Below the pieces are notes generated by a model, which worked only from the letters and a program-made list of their open reading frames with translations, made no database searches and had not been told where the DNA came from. The position numbers and the translations under genes are program-made. DNA of 57,504 nucleotides, taken from contig JAFWHS010000018.1 of the NCBI GenBank assembly GCA_017511925.1, positions 1 through 57,504 on the forward strand. Reading direction: 5' to 3'. Each line of letters opens with the position of its first letter. Positions within the stretch are counted from its first letter, which is position 1. This document shows, piece by piece, positions 16,552 to 25,163 of this stretch. This DNA is from Candidatus Saccharimonadota bacterium. GTDB lineage: Bacteria > Patescibacteriota > Saccharimonadia > Saccharimonadales > Saccharimonadaceae.

Positions 16552-18738
16552 TTATGTGTTCGCTAGGCTATCAAATTCTTCCATGGAGGTAATCAGCAGA
16601 TCACGGGGTTTGTTGCCGTTTTGAGGGCCGATAACACCAATTTCTTCAAACCAAATGGCGAGACCAGAAACAAAGCCATGGCCTTTGCCTAGATAAGTCT
16701 GGAGCATTGCGGTAGAAAATTTGCCTTTGCTAAGAGAAATTTCAACAGCTTTCCTAACGATGGGATCGTTTGGATCAAAACGTCGACCAAGGTCACCGAG
16801 AGAACCGCCACCGTCCATGCCCATACCTTTAATTGCGACTGTTTGAGCAATAACTTCATCATTGTACTCTGGTGGACGTTGCGCACGAAGGAAATCTGTA
16901 ACTTTGTTAATGTCTTCATCTGAAGCCCAAGCGCCCTGGATACGACGTGGCTTACCCATCATTTCAGTAGTAAGAAGTAACATGTCGCCCTTGCCAAGAA
17001 GTTTTTCGGCGCCACCCTGATCAAGCATAATACGGGAATCCATTTGTGAACCAACAGCGAAAGCGATACGGCCTGGAATATTTGCTTTAATAAGGCCAGT
17101 AATAACTTTAACTTCCGGACGCTGGGTAGCGAGCACTAGATGAATGCCAGCGGCGCGGCCTTTTTGAGCGACGCGGACGATAAGCATCTCAAGATCTTTG
17201 CCGGCCATCATCATAAGATCTGCCATTTCATCTATAACTATCACGATATATGGCATTTTACTTTCTTTTTCTGGATCAGTGGATTTGGACATTTTGGCAT
17301 TGTAGTCGGCAATATTCTTGACTTTTTCTTCGGCCATGAGAGAGTAGCGCTTCTCCATTTCGCCTACAGCCCATTTCATAGCAGAGAGAGCCTTGTCAGT
17401 CTGCGTGATAATCGGGGTAAGAAGATGAGGGATGTCTTGATATTGCGCCATTTCTACTTGTTTTGGATCCACGATGATAAGCTTCATATCAGATGGAGCA
17501 TTATGATAAAGCAGTGAGGTAATTAATGCGTTGGTCATAACTGATTTACCAGAACCAGTAGTACCGGCGATAAGAAGGTGTGGCATTTTGGCAAGATTAG
17601 CGACAACTGCACGACCGGAAATATCTTTACCAACAGCAAAAGTGAGTGGATCGGTAGACCTTTTCCATTCATTTGATTCGAGGACGCCACGGAGACGAAC
17701 ATCTGCAGAGCGTGAGTTTGGAATCTCAACACCTACTGACCTGGTGCCAGGAATTGGGGCTTCGATACGAATCTTATCAACGGCAAGATTGAGGGCTAGC
17801 TCTTTATCGCGAGCGAGAATTTTTGACAAATTCACACCGGCAGGCGGGCGCATAGTGTATTGGGTAACACGCGGGCCAACATTGGCGCCTTCCATTTCTA
17901 CTTCTATACCAAACTCAGCGAGGGTAGATTTGATAACAAAGGCGTTTTGTTGGATATTGCCAGCATCGGCAGGAGACTGTTTTTTCTCTAGCAAATCTGT
18001 AGTAGGCATTTTCCAGTCTAAATCGGTGACAGCAACAAGGGCTTTGTCTTCGGCAGGCTTTTCTGGTGTGGGCTTGGCAATGTTTTCTGGTTTAATAGGA
18101 GCTTTGTGGCCAAATAAACTTTTGGTGTTTTTGGCTGTAGGCTCAGCTGGAGTAATATTCGAGTTGACTTTGATTTCGAGCTGACCAAGTTTTTTGCCAT
18201 CTTCTGTCTTTTGAACAGTTTTTTTGCTAGGTTTGACTAAATTTTTAGTGTCTTTGAAGAGGGTAATTGGAGAGATCTGGAGAATGAAAGCCGTAGTGAT
18301 AAAGACTAACACAATGTAGATAAAGATAACAACGCCCTGATCAAGGACATTAGTCATAATTTTGTTTAGCCAATCGCCAATGATACCACCATTACCCCAG
18401 ATTGCCGTGATGCCAGAAATCCAAAATAGCATAAGAATACTAGCAATATAAACCGGAGCGGCTACACGGTTGTTTTCGGAACGAAAAATCTTAACAGCGA
18501 GGTAAATTAGAAGCGCCGGAATGAAATAAGCTCCAAAGCCGAGACCATTGTATATAAATTGATGAACACTATTTAGCACCGTACCACCGTGGCCAAACCA
18601 GGTGATAACGAAAAATAGCGCTAAAGCAATCATTAGTACGGCGATAGTCTGACGCCAAAAGCCACCGGGCAATTCGTGCTCTGGCTTTACCTCCTTAGTA
18701 TTTTTACGACGCTTGGTCGTTTTACGCTTTTTAGCCAT
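16552..18738 (-). CDS. ftsK: DNA translocase FtsK/SpoIIIE
   Basis: The 728-aa protein is a septal DNA pump that clears chromosomes at division. It has four membrane helices (about 30-48, 64-84, 93-112, 133-155), a Lys/Pro-rich linker (about 160-260), the motor with Walker A GTTGSGKSV at 392-400 and Walker B (YIVIVIDEMADLMM), and a C-terminal gamma winged helix (about 660-728) that would read polarity motifs. The linker is short. The start follows TGCTATAAT by 6 nt with no ribosome-binding site, so the mRNA is likely leaderless. Confidence 0.95.
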   Translation of the reverse strand: MAKKRKTTKRRKNTKEVKPEHELPGGFWRQTIAVLMIALALFFVITWFGHGGTVLNSVHQFIYNGLGFGAYFIPALLIYLAVKIFRSENNRVAAPVYIASILMLFWISGITAIWGNGGIIGDWLNKIMTNVLDQGVVIFIYIVLVFITTAFILQISPITLFKDTKNLVKPSKKTVQKTEDGKKLGQLEIKVNSNITPAEPTAKNTKSLFGHKAPIKPENIAKPTPEKPAEDKALVAVTDLDWKMPTTDLLEKKQSPADAGNIQQNAFVIKSTLAEFGIEVEMEGANVGPRVTQYTMRPPAGVNLSKILARDKELALNLAVDKIRIEAPIPGTRSVGVEIPNSRSADVRLRGVLESNEWKRSTDPLTFAVGKDISGRAVVANLAKMPHLLIAGTTGSGKSVMTNALITSLLYHNAPSDMKLIIVDPKQVEMAQYQDIPHLLTPIITQTDKALSAMKWAVGEMEKRYSLMAEEKVKNIADYNAKMSKSTDPEKESKMPYIVIVIDEMADLMMMAGKDLEMLIVRVAQKGRAAGIHLVLATQRPEVKVITGLIKANIPGRIAFAVGSQMDSRIMLDQGGAEKLLGKGDMLLLTTEMMGKPRRIQGAWASDEDINKVTDFLRAQRPPEYNDEVIAQTVAIKGMGMDGGGSLGDLGRRFDPNDPIVRKAVEISLSKGKFSTAMLQTYLGKGHGFVSGLAIWFEEIGVIGPQNGNKPRDLLITSMEEFDSLANT

Positions 18739-18744
18739 AATCTG

Positions 18745-18753
18745 ATTATAGCA
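18745..18753 (-). promoter_or_regulatory. Extended -10 promoter of ftsK, leaderless
   Basis: TGCTATAAT, then 6 nt, then ATG at 18738. Confidence 0.65.
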
Positions 18754-18793
18754 TATTTATTTTTTGGTGAAAATATGGTAAGATAAAGTTTAT

Positions 18794-18865
18794 TGGACCG
18801 TCGCCAAGCGGTAAGGCACTGGGTTTTGGTCCCAGCATTCGCAGGTTCGAATCCTGCCGGTCCAG
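18794..18865 (+). tRNA. tRNA-Gln (anticodon TTG)
   Basis: Acceptor TGGACCG (18794-18800) pairs with CGGTCCA (18858-18864), discriminator G. The anticodon loop reads TTTTGGT within CTGGG/CCCAG, giving TTG. The T-arm has GGTTCGAATCC. CCA is encoded at 18866-18868. A TGGTAAGAT extended -10 lies just upstream. Confidence 0.96.
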
Positions 18866-18910
18866 CCAGAATCAGAAGAAGACTCCGTAGGAGTCTTATT
18901 TTGATTCTGA
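18866..18910. terminator. tRNA-Gln terminator; copy 1 of a repeated tRNA-downstream element
   Basis: AGAATCA/TGATTCT (7 bp) and AAGACTCC/GGAGTCTT (8 bp) form a two-part stem with a T-run on the tRNA strand. The 45-nt unit, beginning at the encoded CCA, matches the one after tRNA-Arg (35728-35772, opposite strand) at 43 of 45 positions; both changes are in the apical loop. Confidence 0.8.
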
Positions 18911-18915
18911 TGGTG

Positions 18916-19173
18916 TTAAGCTTTTTTCCAGCGCTTGAGTGTGGGGAATATTTTCGTGCAATATTCTTTCATCTGTTCGTTGGTCATGCCAGCTTGCTCG
19001 CCGAACTGAGAACATTTTTCGATATATTCTTCCATTGAACATTTATCGAGAAACTCACCGTCCTTATAACACCATTTGCAATAATCTTCATTAATGCTAC
19101 CATCTTTCTCTGTGGCATACAAATCCTCTGAAGTTAGTGGCATTGCACAGCTTTGGCAAATTTTTTGCTCCAT
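18916..19173 (-). CDS. Small zinc-ribbon protein
   Basis: The 85-aa protein has CQSC near the N-terminus and DYCKWCYKDG about 25 residues on, a likely four-Cys zinc site of the putative zinc ribbon family (PF12674 type), then a helical part with EYIEKCSQ. It is probably cytoplasmic and of unknown function. TGATATAAT and AAGGAC lie upstream of the ATG. It stands alone, convergent with tRNA-Gln. Confidence 0.8.
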   Translation of the reverse strand: MEQKICQSCAMPLTSEDLYATEKDGSINEDYCKWCYKDGEFLDKCSMEEYIEKCSQFGEQAGMTNEQMKEYCTKIFPTLKRWKKA

Positions 19174-19260
19174 AAAAAGTCCTTTATTAATCTACCGTTA
19201 TTATATCACAAGAAGCAATCGATATTTTTGGTTGAGCTTCCTGAAACCCATTTAAACTTT

Positions 19261-19289
19261 AAAAAGGCACCTTACTAGAGTGCCTTTTT
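19261..19289. terminator. Intrinsic terminator of hpt
   Basis: AAAAAGGCAC pairs with GTGCCTTTTT around CTTACTAGA. T-runs on both strands; hpt ends at 19303. Confidence 0.85.
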
Positions 19290-19302
19290 GCTTTTGAAGT
19301 GA

Positions 19303-19842
19303 TCATTTGTTGTAGATTTCGGGTTTTAAAACACCGATGAATTTAAGATTACGGTACTTGTCGTCGTAATCTAGACCGTAGCCAACTACAAATTCGTCGG
19401 GAATTTCAAATCCGGTGTAATTTGCCGTAATGGGCTTTGCTCTTCTGGATGGTTTATCCAACAAAACTGCAATGCTAATGGATGCTGGGCCGCGTGCTTC
19501 TAGCACTTGGCAAAGATAATAGAGGGTATTCCCGCTATCTAAAATATCATCAACGAGTATAATATCCCTGTCTTTGACTGAGATGGAAAGATCTTTGATG
19601 ATTTTGACGCGCCCAGAAGACTCTGTGCCGCTGCCGTAAGAAGAAACCGCCATGAAATCGACCTGACAGCGACCCTCTATTTGCCGAACCAAATCAGCAA
19701 CAAATACAAAGGAGCCGTTTAGAATGCCGATAATCAATGGGTTTTTGTCTTGAAAATCTGCGCTAATATCACACCCGATTTCGCGAACCCTTGAGTTAAT
19801 TTCTGCCACAGTAAAGAGTACTTTTTTTACATCTTCATGCAT
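19303..19842 (-). CDS. hpt: Hypoxanthine phosphoribosyltransferase
   Basis: The 179-aa purine-salvage enzyme adds phosphoribose from PRPP to hypoxanthine/guanine. It has the PRPP loop DIILVDDILDSGNTL and the early GILNGSFVFVADLVR motif. I place the start at the ATG at 19842 (MHEDVKKVLF), which has AGGAAG about 8 nt upstream; an upstream start at 19884 lies too close to the -10. Salvage of host bases fits a reduced genome. The promoter is a perfect consensus with a palindrome in its spacer, so the gene is probably repressed by something. Confidence 0.93.
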   Translation of the reverse strand: MHEDVKKVLFTVAEINSRVREIGCDISADFQDKNPLIIGILNGSFVFVADLVRQIEGRCQVDFMAVSSYGSGTESSGRVKIIKDLSISVKDRDIILVDDILDSGNTLYYLCQVLEARGPASISIAVLLDKPSRRAKPITANYTGFEIPDEFVVGYGLDYDDKYRNLKFIGVLKPEIYNK

Positions 19843-19891
19843 TTTTTCACTTCCTTTCAAAATTAATGTACCTGGTTTTACCATATATCAT

Positions 19892-19920
19892 ATTATAACA
19901 TTAGGGGTTACCCCTGTCAA
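19892..19920 (-). promoter_or_regulatory. Consensus hpt promoter with palindromic spacer
   Basis: TTGACA (19920-19915), 17-nt spacer, TATAAT (19897-19892): a perfect match to consensus. AGGGGTTACCCCT (19903-19915), a palindrome with 6-bp arms, lies almost wholly within the spacer and is a candidate operator. Confidence 0.85.
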
Positions 19921-19923
19921 TTT

Positions 19924-19952
19924 TTGCATTTATCATTGTTTTGTTGTATAAT
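19924..19952 (+). promoter_or_regulatory. Promoter of rlmH, leaderless
   Basis: TTGCAT (19924-19929), 17 nt, TATAAT (19947-19952), then 6 nt and ATG at 19959. It diverges from the hpt promoter with 3 nt between the -35 boxes. Confidence 0.75.
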
Positions 19953-19958
19953 AAAATT

Positions 19959-20390
19959 ATGATTAAAATTATCGCTGGTGGCAAGAAAAATAGTGACTGG
20001 TGGGCGGAAGCCTGCGCTGAATACGAGAAGCGACTAAGAAAGCCGTATGATATTTCTTGGCATTTCATGGACGAAGATAAGCTGGCGCGGTATCTTGAGA
20101 AATGGCCGTTTTCTGGCTCTGATTTTGTGATTTGTTGTGATGAGCGTGGCAAAAATATATCATCACGTGAATATTCTGATTTAATTTCAAAGGCTTTTAT
20201 GGATGGAAAAGAGGTCGTAATTTTGATAGGTGGCGCGTATGGATTTTCCGATGAGGTGCGTGAAAAAGCGAATTTCGTATGGAGTTTTTCGAAGTTGGTA
20301 TTCCCTCATGCTCTAGCTAGAGTGATGGTGATGGAGCAAACCTACCGGGCGGAAGAAATAGCGAAAGGGAGTAAATATCACCACGAATAA
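19959..20390 (+). CDS. rlmH: 23S rRNA pseudouridine1915 N3-methyltransferase RlmH
   Basis: The 143-aa SPOUT methyltransferase modifies pseudouridine 1915 in helix 69. Family motifs are clear: MIKIIAGGKK at the start, VILIGGAYGF and FPHALARVMVMEQTYRAEEI, and the terminal KYHHE. The ATG at 19959 matches the family N-terminus and sits exactly 6 nt after TATAAT; an upstream ATG at 19941 would fall inside the -10 spacer. The mRNA is predicted to be leaderless. Confidence 0.95.
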   Translation: MIKIIAGGKKNSDWWAEACAEYEKRLRKPYDISWHFMDEDKLARYLEKWPFSGSDFVICCDERGKNISSREYSDLISKAFMDGKEVVILIGGAYGFSDEVREKANFVWSFSKLVFPHALARVMVMEQTYRAEEIAKGSKYHHE

Positions 20391-20402
20391 TTATGCGTGG
20401 AG

Positions 20403-20411
20403 TGATATAAT
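20403..20411 (+). promoter_or_regulatory. Extended -10 promoter of tsaD, leaderless
   Basis: TGATATAAT, then AAAGAG, then ATG at 20418. No -35 match is seen. Confidence 0.6.
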
Positions 20412-20417
20412 AAAGAG

Positions 20418-21590
20418 ATGAAAATTCTAGGGATTGAAACGAGTTGTGATGAGACGGCGGCCGCCGTGGTAGAGGATGGCCGTAAGATTTTATCCAATGT
20501 GGTGGTGAGTCAGATTGATATTTTTGCAGAATACGGAGGGGTAATTCCAGAGGTGGCAGCGAGAAGTCATCTTGAAGCAATGATGCCCGTGGTGGATAAG
20601 GCTCTATCTGATGCTTCTTGTGACTGGGATGACATAGACGCGATTGCGGTTACGCATGCACCGGGACTTCTTGGGTCGCTTCTAATTGGGACTTTGACGG
20701 CTAGAACGTTAGCGATTTTGCATGATAAACCTCTGTATGCAGTGCATCATTTAAAGTCGCATGTATATGCAAATTGGGTGAGCGGTAATAGCCCTGAATT
20801 TCCCTTATTGGCTTTGGTGGTGTCGGGTGGGCATACACAGATTTTGTATATGCCGGGGCATAATCAATTTGAGATTATTGGGATGACACATGATGATGCG
20901 GTGGGGGAGTGTTTTGATAAAGTTGCGAAAATCCTAGGGTTGCCATATCCGGGTGGGCCAAGTATCGCAAAGGCAGCAGAAGGTCAGAGTACTCTTTTCG
21001 GACACACTCGAGGCCGTTCGGCCGAGCTTATGGTCCTCAAAGAGCACCCTGACCTTTCCCCAGGCGATCCTAGTCGTTATAATTTACCACACCCGAAAGT
21101 GGCGGGGCTGGATTTCTCGTTTTCGGGACTTAAAACTGCAGTACTAAGGGCAGTACAAAAAGAGGTCGGCGTACCAATTTCATATCCGTCGCACAAATTA
21201 AAGGAACTCTTAACGCCTCAGCAGGTATGTGATTTTGCGGCGTCATTTCAAAAAACCGCAGTAGAGATTTTGTGTGAGAAATTAGAAATGGCTTTGGAAC
21301 AATATCCTGACGTAAAATCGGTCGTTATCGCCGGAGGAGTAAGCGCGAATGAAAAGCTCAGAGAAGAAATTGAAAAGATTTTTTGTCGGGAGCGCTCCGG
21401 GGCGCTAGCCCAAGTCTTACTCCCTCCAAAAAACTCTTCAATTTCTTCGTTTTTCTTCCCTGCGCCTAAGCTCTCTGGCGACAATGGCGCGATGGTGGCT
21501 GCTGCGGCATATTATGAGATTAAATCCGGCATAAAACCAACTGATCCATATACTCTTAATATTTACCCGAGGATATCGATTGAAAAATAG
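20418..21590 (+). CDS. tsaD: tRNA threonylcarbamoyladenosine transferase TsaD
   Basis: The 390-aa ASKHA-fold enzyme transfers threonylcarbamoyl to A37 of ANN-decoding tRNAs. It begins MKILGIETSCDETAAAVVEDG; the metal-binding histidines are in HHLKSHVYAN, followed by LVVSGGHTQI, DDAVGECFDKVAKILGLPYPGG and late VVIAGGVSANEKLREE motifs. A short insertion near 310-345 makes it somewhat longer than usual. It is transcribed from its own extended -10 and ends at a strong terminator. Confidence 0.96.
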   Translation: MKILGIETSCDETAAAVVEDGRKILSNVVVSQIDIFAEYGGVIPEVAARSHLEAMMPVVDKALSDASCDWDDIDAIAVTHAPGLLGSLLIGTLTARTLAILHDKPLYAVHHLKSHVYANWVSGNSPEFPLLALVVSGGHTQILYMPGHNQFEIIGMTHDDAVGECFDKVAKILGLPYPGGPSIAKAAEGQSTLFGHTRGRSAELMVLKEHPDLSPGDPSRYNLPHPKVAGLDFSFSGLKTAVLRAVQKEVGVPISYPSHKLKELLTPQQVCDFAASFQKTAVEILCEKLEMALEQYPDVKSVVIAGGVSANEKLREEIEKIFCRERSGALAQVLLPPKNSSISSFFFPAPKLSGDNGAMVAAAAYYEIKSGIKPTDPYTLNIYPRISIEK

Positions 21591-21609
21591 GCCCGGAGGC
21601 CTATTTTTC
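21583..21609. terminator. Bidirectional terminator between tsaD and the TM2 gene
   Basis: AAAATAGGCC/GGCCTATTTT stem with loop CGGA, overlapping the tsaD stop, with T-runs on both strands. Confidence 0.85.
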
Positions 21610-21621
21610 TGAATGATAGCT

Positions 21622-21876
21622 TTATTTGATGTAATCGCCGTGATCGTCAAATGTTACGTACTCCACGTTGCCATAGGAATTTCCGTAGGCCTTAGATACG
21701 CCGATGATGAAATCGACGAGAGGCCAAATACCCAAAGTGAGCCATCCAAATAGTAACTTGCAGATACCGAGACCTACCTGCCCCCTGAGGAAACGATCTA
21801 CTCCGAGCTCGCCGAATAGGAAGGTGCCTACCCATACAAAGATATGTTTGTTGACTTTTCTAGCTACTTTTGCCAT
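21622..21876 (-). CDS. TM2-domain membrane protein
   Basis: The 84-aa protein has two membrane helices joined by a short turn (about 12-30 and 36-58) and the TM2 signature FGELGVDRFLRGQVGLGICKL...WPLVDFI. TM2 proteins are common in bacteria and mostly of unknown function. AGGAG lies about 6 nt before the ATG and TTATAAT about 25 nt upstream, so this is a leadered single gene. Confidence 0.88.
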   Translation of the reverse strand: MAKVARKVNKHIFVWVGTFLFGELGVDRFLRGQVGLGICKLLFGWLTLGIWPLVDFIIGVSKAYGNSYGNVEYVTFDDHGDYIK

Positions 21877-21919
21877 TATGCTCCTTTTTTGGTTATGGTT
21901 TTATTATAACACATAAATG

Positions 21920-24136
21920 TTAGCGTTCGAGTTTGGCGAGGATTTTAGGGGTGAAGTGGGAAAGGAGGCGGCGCATAATCTCAAATATGATAATGCCGGA
22001 AGCAATGATTATAAGTGAAGTAACGAGGCCGTTTTCGGTGAGGAAGGTAAATTCGAAAAAATCGCGGGCAAATGGCCAGAGGAAGATGATCGCCATGATG
22101 GCCATGATTGTGATAAGTAAGGCGGAACGAAGTTTGTTGAGTGGGCGTGAAATCCAATAGATTAAGATAAAATCAATGACAAAGGTAATAAAGACGGCGG
22201 TAGTGGAGAGCTCGTGACGAGAAAAATTCTGCAGGCCGGCCGTAATGGCAAGAGCGACCATACAGAGCGAAACGGTAAGGCCGATAGGCACAGAATAGGT
22301 GAGAATATTGGAAACAAAACGATCTTTGATGCGATCAGTATTTTTTTCCAGGGAGAGGATGAGACCGGGAAAACCAATACAAGCGAAATTGAGAAGACTC
22401 ATTTCAATAGGTTTGAACGGATAACTAAAGGGGAGAAAAACGAAAACCACGGCTAGGATGCCGGCATACACGGTTTTGGCGAGAAAGAGAGAGGTGGAGC
22501 GTTCGAGATTATTGATGGATTGACGACCTTCATCAATAATCTTGGGGACGGCAGAAAAATCGGAATTTAAAAGGACGATCTTGGCGGAACGCCGAGCGGC
22601 GTCCGAACCTTCACCGATAGCAATAGAACAATCGGCCTCTTTCATGGCGAGTATGTCGTTAACGCCATCGCCGGTCATGGCAACAGTTCTGCCCTGTTTT
22701 TTGAGGGCAGCGATGAGATGCTTTTTTTCAGCGGGGCGAACGCGCGTGAAAATGGAATATTCTTGGACGAGATGTCGATAATTAGGATGTTTGACAGCTG
22801 AGAGGTCGACAGCGTTTAGGTCTTTTATACCAACGGTTTTGGCAATATTTACGACAGTTTGAAGCTCGTCGCCAGAGATGATTTTGACGTCAACATTGTT
22901 GTCGTAAAAATAATTAATGATTTTCTTGGCGTCGTGACGAATTTCATCCTCGAGATGGATGTAACCGAGAAGCTTAGTTTTTTTGCCGCGCTCTACAATC
23001 GCAATCGTGCGGTAATTTCCGGAGGCGGATTTTACTTCTTTAATCATATCTTTATCATCGGTCAAGAATTCGATGGCGCCCATGAGGTACTCAGTGTTCC
23101 CCTTTTTGAAGCCGGAGTATTTACGATCGGAAGAAAATGGAATAATCTCGATACTATCGTCTATTTCGCGATTTTTGGCACTTTTTAGGAACTTTTTCTT
23201 CAAAGCGGTTGTGGTTGCGTTTTCGGACATTTGGTGGCTTAAAATCGCTTCTAGAGTGCTTAGAAACGATTTTTCAAGCTGGGTATAATCCTTTACGGCC
23301 ATATTGCCGGTGGTAATAGTGCCAGTCTTGTCAAGACAGATAGTATCTACGCGAGCAAGAGTTTCGATAGAATAGAGATCCTGGACGAGGACTTTTTTGC
23401 GGCTTAGGCGAATGGTGGCGAGAGCAAGAACAGAGCTGGTAAGAAGAATGAGCCCCTCTGGGATCATGTTGATGAGAGCTGCAACGGTACTAGTGACAGC
23501 CTCGGTGGCGTCTGGTTCGGTGCGAAACCTAGACCACAAAAGAAGCGCGCCAATCGGAATGAGTGTATAGCTGATATATTTGACGATATCGTTCATGAGT
23601 TTAAATAGCTTGCTGTCGGCAGTTTTGATAGAGGTGGCTTCGGTTTGGAGCTTAGTGACAAAATTATCGGCGCCGACGTGTTCGACAGTAGCCTTGGCGG
23701 TGCCGGCCACCACGAAACTGCCAGAGGTGAGACGATCGCCAGGTTTCTTGACGATATTGTCTTGTTCGCCAGAGATAAAAGCCTCGTTTACCTCAAGTTG
23801 GCCTTCGGTAAGGATGCTATCGTATAAAACTTGATCGCCGAGAGATAGGACGGCAACGTCACCTTTTTGTACCTGATCGGGGGCGACTTGGATAGATTTA
23901 TTATTTCTGATAACAGTGGGATTTTGCTCGGCAAGGAGCTTTAATTTGTTGACGATTTTTTGAGCGCGGACTTCATTAATGATACTGATAAGAGTATTAG
24001 CGATAGCGATAATGATAAAAAGCATATTTTTATAGCTACCGACTAGGCCAACCATGACTGCCAAAATGAGATTCACGAGATTAAAGAGGGTGAAGGTGTT
24101 TTTGGCGATGATTTTCCAGGTAGAACGACGATTCAT
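21920..24136 (-). CDS. P-type cation-transporting ATPase, CtpE-like
   Basis: The 738-aa pump has the phosphorylation site DKTGTIT, the hinge TGDGVND and helix M4 with PEGL (INMIPEGLILLTSSVLAL). PEGL in place of PEGLP/PEAL, and the order of later motifs, resemble actinobacterial CtpE, a Ca2+ importer. The substrate is thus inferred as Ca2+ and is not certain. It has about 10 helices. I place the start at the ATG at 24136 (MNRRSTWKI), exactly 6 nt after TATAAT; a longer frame to 24238 would run through the neighbour's terminator. Confidence 0.88.
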   Translation of the reverse strand: MNRRSTWKIIAKNTFTLFNLVNLILAVMVGLVGSYKNMLFIIIAIANTLISIINEVRAQKIVNKLKLLAEQNPTVIRNNKSIQVAPDQVQKGDVAVLSLGDQVLYDSILTEGQLEVNEAFISGEQDNIVKKPGDRLTSGSFVVAGTAKATVEHVGADNFVTKLQTEATSIKTADSKLFKLMNDIVKYISYTLIPIGALLLWSRFRTEPDATEAVTSTVAALINMIPEGLILLTSSVLALATIRLSRKKVLVQDLYSIETLARVDTICLDKTGTITTGNMAVKDYTQLEKSFLSTLEAILSHQMSENATTTALKKKFLKSAKNREIDDSIEIIPFSSDRKYSGFKKGNTEYLMGAIEFLTDDKDMIKEVKSASGNYRTIAIVERGKKTKLLGYIHLEDEIRHDAKKIINYFYDNNVDVKIISGDELQTVVNIAKTVGIKDLNAVDLSAVKHPNYRHLVQEYSIFTRVRPAEKKHLIAALKKQGRTVAMTGDGVNDILAMKEADCSIAIGEGSDAARRSAKIVLLNSDFSAVPKIIDEGRQSINNLERSTSLFLAKTVYAGILAVVFVFLPFSYPFKPIEMSLLNFACIGFPGLILSLEKNTDRIKDRFVSNILTYSVPIGLTVSLCMVALAITAGLQNFSRHELSTTAVFITFVIDFILIYWISRPLNKLRSALLITIMAIMAIIFLWPFARDFFEFTFLTENGLVTSLIIIASGIIIFEIMRRLLSHFTPKILAKLER

Positions 24137-24142
24137 GAGGTC

Positions 24143-24148
24143 ATTATA
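24143..24148 (-). promoter_or_regulatory. -10 hexamer of the P-type ATPase gene, leaderless
   Basis: TATAAT, then GACCTC, then ATG at 24136. It begins 5 nt after the T-run of the preceding terminator. Confidence 0.6.
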
Positions 24149-24152
24149 ACAT

Positions 24153-24180
24153 GAAAAAACTCCGGGGGTTAAGCCGGAGT
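24153..24180 (-). terminator. Terminator overlapping the stop of the transglutaminase-like gene
   Basis: ACTCCGG pairs with CCGGAGT, followed by TTTTTT on the minus strand. The TAA of the gene (24169-24171) lies in the loop. Confidence 0.85.
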
Positions 24181-25110
24181 TTTGGTGGGAGGTGAAGAAT
24201 TTTTGGCGTAATTTCTCTTTAGATAATGCCAAGCCCATCTAGCGATGCGCTGGCTACGAGCTTTAGGCTGTTTGCGCTTGGGATTTTTGACAAAATCCCG
24301 CAAGGTTAGAGCCCAACAAATCTTAAGCTCATCATCATTGGGGACAGGTATCATATAGCGCCAACCAGTGCAGTCTCTGACCCTAAAATCAGCAATACCG
24401 TCTGCAAATCCTTTGTTGTAATTATCGTTCCAGTAAAGGCCTACCAGTAGATCGAAAACGTATGATGTTTTTTGGCCGTGCATGCTTTCGTATAGGCGGT
24501 TTGAAGCCTGGATGCTCCAAAATTCATCATAAGTACAGGTCCACTTGACGTCTGGCTTTAGATCTTTATAGTAAGTTTTGCGGTCGCAAAAGCCTCCAAT
24601 CCAGCATAAATCCAAAACATAGTGACGATTTTCGGCATCGAACTCAACCCAGTAGTGAATACTGGACCCCCCCCCATTTCGATTATGGCGCTGACAAATA
24701 CCTTTGCAAAGCTTTGCCGTATCATTGTGCCGGAGCAGGAACATACCTAAAGCGGCTGTCACCCAACAATGCCCATTATTCAGCCAGCCACCCAGTCTAA
24801 TAAAAGCATCAGTTACTATGTATTTGTCGAGGCTAAAACCGCATAAATACAGCTTCTGTGCACTTTCACCGATGGATTCCGCAACGGCGATCCCTGTTTT
24901 CATTTTGATATTCTTCAAAACTAAGATGATATCTAATGGATAAAAAATATCGCATATAGTTAGCACGACGATATCGAATATCTTGATATCTCCCATAAAA
25001 AATGATGGCAGGTAAACGACGTTGACGAGTATTAGTATGCCAATGAGACTCTTTAAGACTTTTTTATCGTCTTCTATAAAACCCTTCATCTTTTTGAATA
25101 TGTCTTTCAC
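24169..25110 (-). CDS. Membrane protein with a transglutaminase-like Cys-His-Asp triad
   Basis: The protein is about 313 aa. Hydrophobic segments at about 20-40 and 45-68 precede a soluble part with NNGHCWVTAALG, IHYWVEFDAENRHYVLDL, which places a Cys, His and Asp in the order and spacing of transglutaminase/cysteine-protease folds. The function is unknown. I place the start at a GTG (25110) 6 nt after GAGGTG; a GTG at 25119 adds three residues. Oddity: nine consecutive G in the coding strand (24667-24675) encode Gly-Gly-Gly just before the catalytic His, a slippage-prone tract that could switch the gene on and off. Confidence 0.65.
   Translation of the reverse strand: MKDIFKKMKGFIEDDKKVLKSLIGILILVNVVYLPSFFMGDIKIFDIVVLTICDIFYPLDIILVLKNIKMKTGIAVAESIGESAQKLYLCGFSLDKYIVTDAFIRLGGWLNNGHCWVTAALGMFLLRHNDTAKLCKGICQRHNRNGGGSSIHYWVEFDAENRHYVLDLCWIGGFCDRKTYYKDLKPDVKWTCTYDEFWSIQASNRLYESMHGQKTSYVFDLLVGLYWNDNYNKGFADGIADFRVRDCTGWRYMIPVPNDDELKICWALTLRDFVKNPKRKQPKARSQRIARWAWHYLKRNYAKNSSPPTKTPA
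24667..24675 (-). repeat. G9 homopolymer inside a coding sequence
   Basis: Nine C on the plus strand (nine G in the gene) encode three glycines upstream of the putative catalytic His. Loss or gain of one base would truncate the protein. Confidence 0.9.
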
Positions 25111-25127
25111 ATATTTCACCTCTTTCT

Positions 25128-25153
25128 AAAAAACTATGCAGCCAAAAAGCCGC
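25128..25153 (-). terminator. Possible attenuator in the transglutaminase-like gene leader
   Basis: GCGGC pairs with GCTGC (one G-U) around TTTTTG, then ATAG and TTTTTT, all between the promoter and the start. The stem is short and the T-run is 4 nt away, so the call is weak. Confidence 0.35.
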
Positions 25154-25163
25154 TATCTTTTTT

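Noticed and set aside
17531-18184. 217-codon frame antisense to ftsK
   Set aside because: Shadow of the biased ftsK codons; no promoter or ribosome-binding site, and ftsK itself is well supported. The same holds for 46515-47108 and 6785-7234.
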